A stretch of 15,384 bases of DNA from Burkholderiaceae bacterium (GCA_030726195.1 JANREF010000311.1:1-15384); one strand, 5' to 3'; positions 1 through 6,641 are shown, numbered from the stretch's first letter. A program made the numbers and translations. The notes: generated by a model from the sequence alone, not told the origin.

Positions 1-247
1 GCGCTTTGTCATGTGATCGTGTCTTGGCCATGGTGCGGCCCCTGCTTCGGCTCATCATCTGGCTTACCCGCCAGGCTTTACGGCCGCAACGGTGTGACGC
101 TGGAGGGGGCTTCCGCTTGCCGTGATCAAGGTGGTGCTGCGGTGTTGGGCATACGAGCGCGGCGCAGTTGTAACCATTGGCAGCGTCAGCACGAATGATT
201 GAGGTCAGAAGGCATGGTTGCCTTCGTCAACTTAGGCGGTAGACCTT
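1..247. other. Left-edge region, no gene assigned
   Basis: No coding region can be assigned with confidence. One forward frame is open from the window edge to a stop at 123-125 and ends in a short hydrophobic, basic stretch (RPLLRLIIWLTRQ), so it could be the tail of a gene starting outside the window. On the minus strand an ATG at 31-29 has an AGGGG ribosome-binding-like sequence 7 nt upstream, and could start a leftward gene beginning MAKTRSHDKA. Neither is long enough to judge. The last ~120 nt should hold the leader and promoter of the DUF1223 gene. Its ribosome-binding site AGGCGG lies at 234-239, but no convincing -35/-10 pair was found. Confidence 0.3.
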
Positions 248-1042
248 ATGAAATTCTTGTCCCGTGCTCACGTATGTCGCTATGGTTGGGTGTTGGCCAG
301 CTTGTTGGGGCTGTCCAGCCTTGGCATGGCGCAAACGTCGTGCAACTACGTCAGCCCAGACCACAAGCAGGCGTTGCTGGAGTTGTTCACCTCCGATGGC
401 TGCGATTCCTGTCCGCCTGCCAACGCCATGGCTGCTAGGCTGCTGAAGGAAGACAAGTCGGTCATCCCGTTGTCTTACCACGTGACCTATTGGAATTACC
501 TGGGGTGGCCTGACACGCATAGCCAGCCCGCGTTTGATGAGCGCCAGCGCACGTATGCACGCCTGTCACCGCGAGGCAGCGTGTACACCCCGGCTTTTTT
601 TGTCAATGGGCAAGAGTGGGCCGATTGGTCCCGCAACCGAGGCCCGCTGGAGAGGGCCAAAAGCACCACAGCGCCAGTGCGTTTGTCGCTGACGCTGCAG
701 CCCGCGTCTGATGGCGCGGTTGATGTGCACGTGCGCTTAGCGCCTGTGGCCGGTCAACCTGCAGTGGCGCTAGACAAGGCGCAGATCACCTTGCTGTTGG
801 TGCAAGACGGCGTGGTGTCGCGGCCAACGGCAGGAGAGCTCAACGGCGTCACACTGCAGCACGAGCATGTGGTGCTGGCCACCCAGCAGTTGGATGCGCA
901 AGCGGCCTTGCAGCGTGCTGTGTCGCTCCGTTTTGACTTGCCAGAATCGGGTCCCGATGAGCGCTGGGGTGTGGTGGCGTTTGTGCAGTCCAGCGACCTG
1001 CGCCAGGTGTACCAAAGCCTAGACGCTCCGCAATGTTTTTAA
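248..1042 (+). CDS. DUF1223 family secreted thioredoxin-like protein
   Basis: A 264-residue exported protein of the DUF1223 family, whose members have a thioredoxin-like fold but no firmly known function. Residues 1-28 look like a signal peptide with likely cleavage after GMA. The family core follows: LLELFTSDGCDSCPPAN (residues 43-59), with a C52-D-S-C55 active-site-like pair, then HVTYWNYLGW and YTPAFFVNG, where TP may be the cis-proline loop of the fold. Two further cysteines lie at the mature N-terminus (C32) and the penultimate residue (C263) and could form a second disulfide. The start is supported by AGGCGG 8 nt upstream. Its 3' end overlaps the next gene by 10 nt, so the two are probably translationally coupled. 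A periplasmic thiol-redox role is inferred from the CxxC motif and that partner; the substrate is unknown. Confidence 0.85.
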   Translation: MKFLSRAHVCRYGWVLASLLGLSSLGMAQTSCNYVSPDHKQALLELFTSDGCDSCPPANAMAARLLKEDKSVIPLSYHVTYWNYLGWPDTHSQPAFDERQRTYARLSPRGSVYTPAFFVNGQEWADWSRNRGPLERAKSTTAPVRLSLTLQPASDGAVDVHVRLAPVAGQPAVALDKAQITLLLVQDGVVSRPTAGELNGVTLQHEHVVLATQQLDAQAALQRAVSLRFDLPESGPDERWGVVAFVQSSDLRQVYQSLDAPQCF

Positions 1043-1497
1043 GCGCTCGCCTTCGGTTCAGTGCTGGGGTGGTGTGGGTGCTGGGCGTTGCCGCCATTGG
1101 CGCGCTGGCGTGGGTCTTCACCGCGTTTGAGTCGGGTGATGCTGCCCAAGAGTCCGCTTGGCGCGAGCCGCAGGACATTTTCATCACCACATCTGAGCAG
1201 GTGAGCGCTGATGAGGTGGTGTTTGAGTACGCCGTGCCGCCGGCGCATGCGTTGGAGCGCGCCAACTTTCGATTTCAAGCGCAGCCCGATGTCATCTCTG
1301 AGGTGATTTATCCGCCGGCCACGCTCAATACCAAGACAGGTCACGAGCAATACCTAGAGCGCGTGCGTATTCGTGTGTTGTTGGCAAAGGGTCAAGGCCG
1401 CACAGGTCACGTGACGGCCATTGCGCAAGGCTGTAACTTGGACCTGGACGTGTGCTACATCCCGTTTGCGCACCGCCACACGCTCCAATGGCCCTGA
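1033..1497 (+). CDS. Membrane-anchored DsbD N-terminal-domain-like protein
   Basis: A 154-residue protein with one N-terminal membrane segment (about residues 11-31) and a periplasmic part resembling the N-terminal alpha domain of the thiol:disulfide interchange protein DsbD. In DsbD this immunoglobulin-like domain passes electrons from the membrane domain to periplasmic thiol proteins. Seen here are a beta-rich body with VIYPP and LERVRIRVLL segments, and near the C-terminus AQGC134-NLDLDV-C141YIP, which matches the DsbD QGC...CYPP redox motif. As I recall, DsbD has five residues between these cysteines; here there are six. No transmembrane beta domain or thioredoxin gamma domain follows, so it is a stand-alone alpha-type domain rather than a DsbD. 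The start lies inside the end of the DUF1223 gene without its own clear ribosome-binding site, pointing to coupling. The family assignment is by motif and layout. Confidence 0.6.
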   Translation: MFLSARLRFSAGVVWVLGVAAIGALAWVFTAFESGDAAQESAWREPQDIFITTSEQVSADEVVFEYAVPPAHALERANFRFQAQPDVISEVIYPPATLNTKTGHEQYLERVRIRVLLAKGQGRTGHVTAIAQGCNLDLDVCYIPFAHRHTLQWP

Positions 1498-1548
1498 CCG
1501 TCTTGCCGCCATGCCAGATCAAGCAACTGCCATAAGCGTCTACACGCG

Positions 1549-2265
1549 TTACCCCATCACAGCTTTGCGCATGATGTTGAGTGACGCTACCAGTAGCACC
1601 CAGAGTGTGATGTTCCGAAATACGGCTTGATCGACTTTGTTTTGCATGCGCGTGCCTATGACCAAGCCCGCGCATACAGGAATGAGCAGCACGATGGACA
1701 AGCCCAGCGCCTGCGGCGTCACCAAGCCTGAGTGGTGGTGGGCCACCCAAAACATGAGTGCGCCCAAGCCAAAGCTCACGCCTGCGATACGCACTTGCTC
1801 AGACTTCTCCGTACCAATCGCCAGCAAGTAAATGATGCTGGGTGGGCCCCAGGTGCCTGCAATGGCGCCAAAAAATCCCGCAACGCTGCCAGCTACAACC
1901 GCACCTATGGTGTGGTGCTGTGGTTTGAGTTGGAGGTGAAACCCCAGCAGCTGCACCACGCTGACGGTAAACACCACCGCACCCAGCAGCAAAAACAGCG
2001 ACTGAAAAGCCAAGCCTTCAATCAGCTGCGCGCAGATGTAAATCATGGACAAGGTGGTGATGAGCAGCACCCTGTATTTGCGCGTGACAGCCCAAGCCGC
2101 GGCGGGGCCTTGGCGCAAGGCTTGCCAGGCGTTGGACACAAAAGTGGGGATGACAACGCTGGCAATGGACAAGCGCGGGTCAATGAAGGCGGTCATGCCA
2201 GAGACCATGATCAGCGGCATGGCAAAGCCCGTCATGCCCTTGGTGATGCCCGCGAATACGCACAC
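1549..2265 (-). CDS. TauE/SafE family (sulfite exporter-type) membrane transporter
   Basis: A TauE/SafE-family inner-membrane permease; relatives export sulfite, sulfoacetate or other organic anions, and the substrate here cannot be told. The translation is almost wholly hydrophobic, with helices around residues 65-83, 88-109, 120-150, 158-175, 186-205 and 218-232. The family signature is seen as GFFGAIAGTWGPPSIIYL (residues 130-147) and, at the N-terminus, GITKGMTGFAMPLIMVSG. Coordinates use the first conventional start, GTG at 2265, but this cuts into the first membrane helix. The frame stays open to 2340 and encodes a plausible family N-terminus (LPELSPALWAWAALVCVFAG). Upstream, TGAGGA (2343-2338) sits 6 nt before an in-frame ATT (2331-2329), so the real protein may be about 260 residues from an ATT start. 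It lies downstream of the NlpC/P60 gene on the same strand. Confidence 0.8.
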   Translation of the reverse strand: MCVFAGITKGMTGFAMPLIMVSGMTAFIDPRLSIASVVIPTFVSNAWQALRQGPAAAWAVTRKYRVLLITTLSMIYICAQLIEGLAFQSLFLLLGAVVFTVSVVQLLGFHLQLKPQHHTIGAVVAGSVAGFFGAIAGTWGPPSIIYLLAIGTEKSEQVRIAGVSFGLGALMFWVAHHHSGLVTPQALGLSIVLLIPVCAGLVIGTRMQNKVDQAVFRNITLWVLLVASLNIMRKAVMG

Positions 2266-2390
2266 GAGTGCAGCCCAAGCCCACAGTGCAGGTGAGAGCT
2301 CGGGCAGGGAGATGAAGGCAGCGGGTGAAATGATGAATCCTCAGTGGGGGCCAGATGTGCCGCAGGGGCGCGACAAGGCAACTTCGGATT

Positions 2391-3008
2391 CTAGGGTGTG
2401 TTTGTGACGGCTGCGTGCGTGGCGGTGCGCGCCAAATCAACACGGCGTGCACCTTCAAAGCGGTGTTGCCAATAGCGCTTGTTCATGCTTTCTATGCGCA
2501 CGGCTGCGCCAGGCTTGGGCGCGTGCACAAATTTGCCCTCGCCCACGTAGATACCCACGTGGCTGAAGGCGCGTCGCAAGGTGTTGAAAAACACCAAGTC
2601 ACCGGGGCGCAAATCGCTGTTGGCGATAGGGGTTGCGGCTGCGGCTTGCTCTGCGGCGCGTCGGGGCAGTAACACGCCTGAGGCCTGTGCGTAGACGGCT
2701 TGCACCAATCCGCTGCAGTCCAAACCTTCGTCGGTTTGGCTGCCACCCCACACGTAGGGCACACCAATGAGGCCCATGGCGTTGATGGCCAGCTGTGACG
2801 ACACGGCGTTGGTGCGCTCACGCAAGCGGTCGATCTGTTTGACCAAGCCTTGCGACAACAAAAACTGTCCCAAGCCGTCATCTGCCTCCAGTGCGTTCTG
2901 GTTGGGCGCGGCCCATGCGCTGGTAGCACCCGCGCACAACAGCATCACCGCCACCACGTAGGGGCGCCAGCGTGTCCATGTTGCGGTGAGTGTCCAATGC
3001 GTGTGCAT
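2391..3008 (-). CDS. NlpC/P60 family peptidoglycan endopeptidase
   Basis: A 205-residue exported cysteine peptidase of the NlpC/P60 (C40) family, which cuts peptide bonds in the stem peptides of peptidoglycan during wall growth or separation. A basic N-terminus and hydrophobic stretch (residues 17-33) ending in AWA form a signal peptide. The catalytic domain covers roughly residues 72-190. The active-site cysteine is C98 in LDCSGLVQAVY, the histidine is H150 in FSHVGIYVG and the third polar residue is H162 in FVHAP. The typical GVPYVWGG precedes the cysteine and RPGDLVFF precedes the histidine. No SH3 or LysM wall-binding domain is present. The assigned ATG has no strong ribosome-binding site, but it gives a complete signal peptide. 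It is the first gene of a leftward pair with the TauE/SafE transporter (about 60 nt apart if that uses ATT). Confidence 0.9.
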   Translation of the reverse strand: MHTHWTLTATWTRWRPYVVAVMLLCAGATSAWAAPNQNALEADDGLGQFLLSQGLVKQIDRLRERTNAVSSQLAINAMGLIGVPYVWGGSQTDEGLDCSGLVQAVYAQASGVLLPRRAAEQAAAATPIANSDLRPGDLVFFNTLRRAFSHVGIYVGEGKFVHAPKPGAAVRIESMNKRYWQHRFEGARRVDLARTATHAAVTNTP

Positions 3009-3173
3009 GGGCAGAGCATATCCGAAATTGCAGTGGTTGTAATATTTTATTTAATCAAATCAGGTATTTAAATTGTATTGTCAATGTTGATTGACGGCCT
3101 GAATGGTGTTGGAGGCGGTACCGTTACGTGTGTGTGCCACGCGCAGCCAAGTCGTCGACAATAGAGCCATTCG
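3009..3173. promoter_or_regulatory. AT-rich divergent intergenic region with inverted repeat
   Basis: This spacer separates the leftward NlpC/P60 gene from the rightward cysteine hydrolase. Positions 3038-3085 are strikingly AT-rich compared with the rest of the window, as expected for promoter or UP-element DNA. An inverted repeat GTCAAT-GTTG-ATTGAC lies at 3080-3095 and could bind a dimeric regulator. On the minus strand TTGACA (3085-3080) matches a -35 box perfectly, but no good -10 sits 16-18 nt away. On the plus strand GACAAT (3157-3162) is a possible -10 for the hydrolase with a poor -35. The exact promoters are therefore not resolved. Confidence 0.4.
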
Positions 3174-3227
3174 TTGTGGCCCCAACCCTCACAGCCCTCA
3201 GACCCACACCTACTGAAAGTTTGCCCA

Positions 3228-3863
3228 GTGTTATTAGATGTTCAACAGTGCCAACTGGTTTTAGTCGATTACCAAACACGCTTGATGCCCGCCATTCATG
3301 AGCATGCGCGCGTGCTGCACAAAGCCGCATTGCTGGCCGGTGTGGCCAAAGTGTTGGATGTGCCCACCTGGGCGACCACGCAGTCCAGCGAGAAGTTGGG
3401 CGCGGTGGTGCCTGAGTTGGGCGCGGTGGCCAACCGCGTGCTCGACAAGTGGTCGTTTGACGCCTGCCAAGACGGCTTGCTCGACCGCCTGATGCCCGCG
3501 GCGCCGGCGCACGACGCGCCTCGCGGTGGCAATGCGCGCAGCATGCCCAAGCACCTGCGCCAGGCCAAGGAAGCCGAGCCCGCGCCCAATCCGAGGCAAA
3601 CCATCGTCCTAGCTGGCGTAGAGGCCCACGTGTGTTTGCTGCAAACAGCGCTGGGTTTGCTCGAGCAAGAGTTGGATGTCTGGGTGGTGAGCGACGCCAG
3701 CGGTTCACGCCGTGAGCGTGACTGTGACGCCGCTTTTGACCGTTTGGCGGGCAACGGCGTGGAATTGGTCAGTGCTGAAATGGTGGCATTCGAGTGGTTG
3801 GGCGCGGCCGATCACCCGCAGTTCGAGCAGGTGTTGGCACTCATCAAGCGCCATACGGTGTAA
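3228..3863 (+). CDS. Isochorismatase-like cysteine hydrolase
   Basis: A cytoplasmic alpha/beta hydrolase of the isochorismatase-like superfamily (cysteine hydrolases acting on amides, ureas or enol ethers). With the chosen GTG start it is 211 residues. The triad is visible: D14 in LVLVDYQTRL, K74 in VLDKWSF and C136 in AGVEAHVCLLQTALGLL. The C-terminal SR...D and AFEWLG-A-HP-F motifs are typical of family members related to YcaC and nicotinamidase-type hydrolases; the substrate is unknown. The frame extends upstream to an ATG at 3174, but the Pro-rich residues it would add do not look like the family, whereas VLLDVQQCQLVLVDYQ is a normal N-terminus. An extra Ala/Pro/Arg-rich loop of roughly 30 residues (about 91-121) separates the lysine and cysteine motifs. 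It is probably a single gene, 130 nt before prpE. Confidence 0.85.
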   Translation: MLLDVQQCQLVLVDYQTRLMPAIHEHARVLHKAALLAGVAKVLDVPTWATTQSSEKLGAVVPELGAVANRVLDKWSFDACQDGLLDRLMPAAPAHDAPRGGNARSMPKHLRQAKEAEPAPNPRQTIVLAGVEAHVCLLQTALGLLEQELDVWVVSDASGSRRERDCDAAFDRLAGNGVELVSAEMVAFEWLGAADHPQFEQVLALIKRHTV

Positions 3864-3880
3864 ACCGCAGGCGTTGCAGG

Positions 3881-3894
3881 CAGCCGTCAGGCTG
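3881..3894 (+). other. Small GC-rich hairpin after the cysteine hydrolase
   Basis: CAGCC-GTCA-GGCTG forms a 5-bp stem 17 nt after the hydrolase stop codon. There is no clear T-run after it, so it is at best a weak or Rho-assisted terminator, or simply chance. Confidence 0.25.
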
Positions 3895-3907
3895 TCGCAA
3901 GCCTGTT

Positions 3908-3923
3908 ATTCATAATTATGAAT
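3908..3923. promoter_or_regulatory. Perfect 16-bp palindrome upstream of prpE (possible operator)
   Basis: ATTCATAATTATGAAT reads the same on both strands over 16 bp. It lies 70 nt before the prpE start in an AT-rich island of otherwise GC-rich DNA. It contains CATAAT, which resembles a -10 box, but no matching -35 was found. The size and AT-rich symmetry suit an operator for a dimeric winged-helix repressor such as a MarR or GntR type. Which protein binds, if any, is inference. Confidence 0.4.
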
Positions 3924-3993
3924 GCAGATTGCGACGCCGGGCGCAGTCAAGGCCTTACCACTTGCACAGCAGCGACAACTCAGGGACACACTT

Positions 3994-5892
3994 ATGACAC
4001 AGCGTTTTGACGCGGTTTACCGCCAGTCCATCGACCAGCCCAACGACTTTTGGCGCGAGCAAGCCCAATTGGTGGACTGGTTCAAGCCGTTTGACGAGGT
4101 GTGCGATTACGCGCAGCCGCCGTTCGCGAAATGGTTTGTGGGTGGGCAAACCAACCTGTGTCACAACGCTGTGGACCGTCATGCCGCTACGCGCGGTGGC
4201 GACAATGCGCTGATTTTCGTATCGACAGAAACCAACACCGAGATCACCTACAGCTTCAAGCAGTTGCTCGAGCAGGTGCAGGTCATGGCCGCCGTGCTCA
4301 AAGCCCAAGGGGTGAAGAAGGGCGATCGCGTCCTCATTTACATGCCCATGATTCCTGAGGCTGCGTTTGCCATGCTGGCGTGCGCGCGCATTGGTGCTAT
4401 CCACTCGGTGGTGTTTGGCGGCTTTGCCAGCGTGAGCTTGGCCAGCCGCATTGACGACTGCACGCCCACCGTGGTGGTGAGCGCCGACGCTGGCTCACGC
4501 GGGGGCAAGATCGTGCCTTACAAGCCGCTGTTGGACGAGGCGCTGGCACTGGCTGCGCACAAGCCCGCAGGCGTGGTCATGGTCAACCGCGGCTTGGCAC
4601 CCATGGCCTTGCAAGCGGGGCGCGATGTTGATTACGCCAGCGCAGCGGCCCAGCAGCAGGGCGTGCAAGTGCCTTGCGAGCCCATGGCCTCTACAGACCC
4701 CAGCTACATCTTGTACACCAGTGGCACCACGGGCAAACCTAAAGGTGTGCAGCGCGACACAGGCGGCTATGCCGTGGCCTTGGCTGCGAGCATGAAGCAC
4801 ATTTACATGGGCGAGCCCGGTGAGACTTACTTCTCAACCAGCGACATTGGCTGGGTCGTGGGCCACTCCTACATCGTCTACGGCCCGTTGATTGCGGGCA
4901 TGGCGACCATCATGTATGAAGGCCTGCCGGTCAACCCCGACGCAGGTATTTGGTGGCAGTTGGTAGAGAAATACAAAGTCAGCGTCATGTTCAGTGCGCC
5001 AACGGCGGTGCGCGTGCTCAAGAAGTACGACCCGTCATTCATCAAGAACGCCGACTTGTCCAGCCTCAAGGCTTTGTTCTTGGCTGGCGAGCCGCTGGAT
5101 GAGCCGACAGCCCAGTGGATTTCAGGTGAGCTGGGCAAGCCCATCATCGACAACTACTGGCAAACCGAAACAGGCTGGCCTATTTTGAGCTTGGCCAACG
5201 GCATTGAGCCTGCCAAGAGCAAGTTTGGTAGCCCCGGCGTGCCCATGTATGGCTACAACGTGCAAATCATCGACGAGAACACGGGCGAGAACCAAACACA
5301 GGCCAACCAAAAAGGCGTGGTGGCCATTGAGGGGCCGCTGCCGCCCGGGTGCATGCAAACAGTGTGGGGTGATGACAAGCGATTCATTGACACCTACTGG
5401 AGCAGCATTCCCGGACGCTTGGTGTACAGCACGTTCGACTGGGGTATTCGCGACGAAGACGGCTACTTCTTTATTTTGGGCCGCACCGACGATGTGATCA
5501 ACGTTGCAGGCCACCGTTTGGGCACCCGCGAAATAGAAGAGAGTTTGTCCAGCCACAGCGCGGTGATGGAGGTGGCTGTGGTGGGCGTGGCCGACCAGCT
5601 CAAAGGGCAGGTTGCCATGGCGTTTGTCGTGCTCAAAGACGCGCCAGCCTACAGCACGCCTGAGGCGCAACTCAAGCTAGAGGGTGAGTTGATGAAGGTG
5701 GTGGACGGCCAGCTCGGCGCAGTGGCCAGGCCAGCGCGCGTGCGTTTTGTGCCCTTGCTGCCCAAAACGCGCAGCGGCAAGCTGTTGCGTCGCGCCATTC
5801 AGGCCGTGTGCGAGCAGCGCGACCCTGGCGACTTGACCACCATGGACGACCCCAGCGCCTTGTCCAATATCAAGGCATTGGTGCAAACCTAA
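3994..5892 (+). CDS. prpE: Propionyl-CoA synthetase (propionate--CoA ligase)
   Basis: PrpE activates propionate to propionyl-CoA with ATP through a propionyl-adenylate, feeding the 2-methylcitrate cycle or related routes; it acts in the cytosol. The protein is 632 residues, close to the roughly 628 of enteric PrpE. Seen in order: an acetyl-CoA-synthetase-type N-terminal domain; the P-loop YILYTSGTTGKPKGV (238-252) followed by the PrpE-like QRDTGGY; YWQTETGWP (388-396), where acetyl-CoA synthetases usually have WWQTETGG; GRTDDVINVAGHRLGTREIE (from 496); and PKTRSGKLLRR (590-600). K596 in the last motif is the adenylation lysine, which in relatives is reversibly acylated to switch the enzyme off. 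The ATG at 3994 is chosen because AGGGA (3982-3986) sits 7 nt upstream and MTQRFDAVYRQS is a normal family start; an in-frame ATG at 3922 lies inside the palindrome. No other methylcitrate gene is adjacent. Confidence 0.93.
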   Translation: MTQRFDAVYRQSIDQPNDFWREQAQLVDWFKPFDEVCDYAQPPFAKWFVGGQTNLCHNAVDRHAATRGGDNALIFVSTETNTEITYSFKQLLEQVQVMAAVLKAQGVKKGDRVLIYMPMIPEAAFAMLACARIGAIHSVVFGGFASVSLASRIDDCTPTVVVSADAGSRGGKIVPYKPLLDEALALAAHKPAGVVMVNRGLAPMALQAGRDVDYASAAAQQQGVQVPCEPMASTDPSYILYTSGTTGKPKGVQRDTGGYAVALAASMKHIYMGEPGETYFSTSDIGWVVGHSYIVYGPLIAGMATIMYEGLPVNPDAGIWWQLVEKYKVSVMFSAPTAVRVLKKYDPSFIKNADLSSLKALFLAGEPLDEPTAQWISGELGKPIIDNYWQTETGWPILSLANGIEPAKSKFGSPGVPMYGYNVQIIDENTGENQTQANQKGVVAIEGPLPPGCMQTVWGDDKRFIDTYWSSIPGRLVYSTFDWGIRDEDGYFFILGRTDDVINVAGHRLGTREIEESLSSHSAVMEVAVVGVADQLKGQVAMAFVVLKDAPAYSTPEAQLKLEGELMKVVDGQLGAVARPARVRFVPLLPKTRSGKLLRRAIQAVCEQRDPGDLTTMDDPSALSNIKALVQT

Positions 5893-5976
5893 TCCTTCGC
5901 TGCGCGGCGCGGCGGCGATGGCGTTATAGCCAAAGACGCAGCGCCAGCCATAGGCCTCAACGCTGAATGGCGACAA

Positions 5977-6004
5977 CGCTACAAATTACTAGTAATTTGT
6001 AGCG
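5977..6004. repeat. Perfect 28-bp palindrome
   Basis: The left arm CGCTACAAATTACT (5977-5990) is followed directly by its exact reverse complement AGTAATTTGTAGCG (5991-6004), with no spacer. It stands 85 nt after the prpE stop and about 100 nt before the arsR promoter. No T-run follows, so it does not look like an intrinsic terminator. It could be an operator, a palindromic (REP-like) repeat or the remnant end of a small mobile element. Only copy number in a whole genome could separate these. Confidence 0.6.
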
Positions 6005-6104
6005 CTGGTTCTCTCGTGCGCTTGCTTGCGTGCGTGTCGGGAGTCTCAGCGGCACCCAGCAGGCTATGACCAAGCCACGTTCTAGGGCGGTAATGTGTTG
6101 CGTG

Positions 6105-6152
6105 TTGAGCTCGCGCTGGAGTCGCACTATGATGTGCGTACTTCAATATATT
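6105..6152 (+). promoter_or_regulatory. Sigma70-type promoter with AT palindrome ahead of arsR
   Basis: TTGAGC (6105-6110) and TATGAT (6128-6133) are separated by exactly 17 nt, a good sigma70 match. Transcription would start near 6140, giving a leader of about 24 nt. The palindrome AATATATT (6145-6152, in TTCAATATATTCGAG) lies just after the predicted start point, a usual place for an ArsR-family repressor to bind and shut off its own operon. The operator role is inference. Confidence 0.55.
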
Positions 6153-6163
6153 CGAGTTGGCGC

Positions 6164-6634
6164 ATGAATGAACATAACCAAGCACCGTCAGATAACAGTG
6201 CAGCAGCAGGTGAGCTGCTCCCTGTAGACCAGGAACAGTGGAGCGTACAAAGCGCGCCCGGGGCTGGCCCCATCGTGGCGCAAGACGCACCGGATGGCGA
6301 TCGGGTGTTCGAGCTCGCGGCGGAGTTGTTCAGCGTGCTGGCCACGCCCATGCGCCTGCGCATCTTGAGTGCGCTGTGCAATTGTGAGAAATCAGTCAGC
6401 CAGCTGCTCAAAGAAATCGACACCACCCAGCCCAATTTGTCGCAGCACTTGAATGTGCTGTACCGCTGCGGCGTACTGGCCAAACGCAAATTGGGCACGC
6501 AGGTGATTTACCGCGTTCAAAGCGAGCAGGCCGTGACCTTGTGCCGCTCGGTGTGCACGCAAATTGCCATTGACATGGATGAGCCGCAACATGGTGGCGC
6601 CGCGCAGCGGTTGGCGACCAAGCGCATGGGTTGA
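6164..6634 (+). CDS. ArsR-family winged-helix repressor
   Basis: A 156-residue transcriptional repressor of the ArsR/SmtB family; such dimers leave their operator on binding metal or after thiol modification. After a roughly 45-residue polar N-terminal tail comes the domain: LFSVLATPMRLRILSAL (55-71), then the recognition region TTQPNLSQHLNVLYRCGVL (87-105) and the wing KRKLGTQVIYRV (107-118). The residues that align with the cysteines of the arsenic-sensing CVC motif are serines here (EKSVSQL). However, C72-N-C74 lies just before, C102 after the recognition helix, and C127-RSV-C131 in the last helix. This pattern suggests thiol-based sensing (for example of sulfide, persulfide or oxidants) or a non-classical metal site; this is inference. 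The frame is open upstream to an ATG at 6095, but that start would place the promoter inside the gene, so the ATG at 6164 is preferred. It is followed after 7 nt by a small lipoprotein gene. Confidence 0.85.
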   Translation: MNEHNQAPSDNSAAAGELLPVDQEQWSVQSAPGAGPIVAQDAPDGDRVFELAAELFSVLATPMRLRILSALCNCEKSVSQLLKEIDTTQPNLSQHLNVLYRCGVLAKRKLGTQVIYRVQSEQAVTLCRSVCTQIAIDMDEPQHGGAAQRLATKRMG

Positions 6635-6641
6635 GCACGTC

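Noticed and set aside
1732..2295. Plus-strand open frame of 187 codons opposite the TauE/SafE gene
   Set aside because: The minus frame has clear membrane-transporter character, whereas this frame is polar, His/Gln-rich and without any motif.
3922..3993. Longer prpE start at the ATG inside the 16-bp palindrome
   Set aside because: No ribosome-binding site there, and the 24 extra residues do not resemble the family, while the ATG at 3994 has AGGGA at good spacing.
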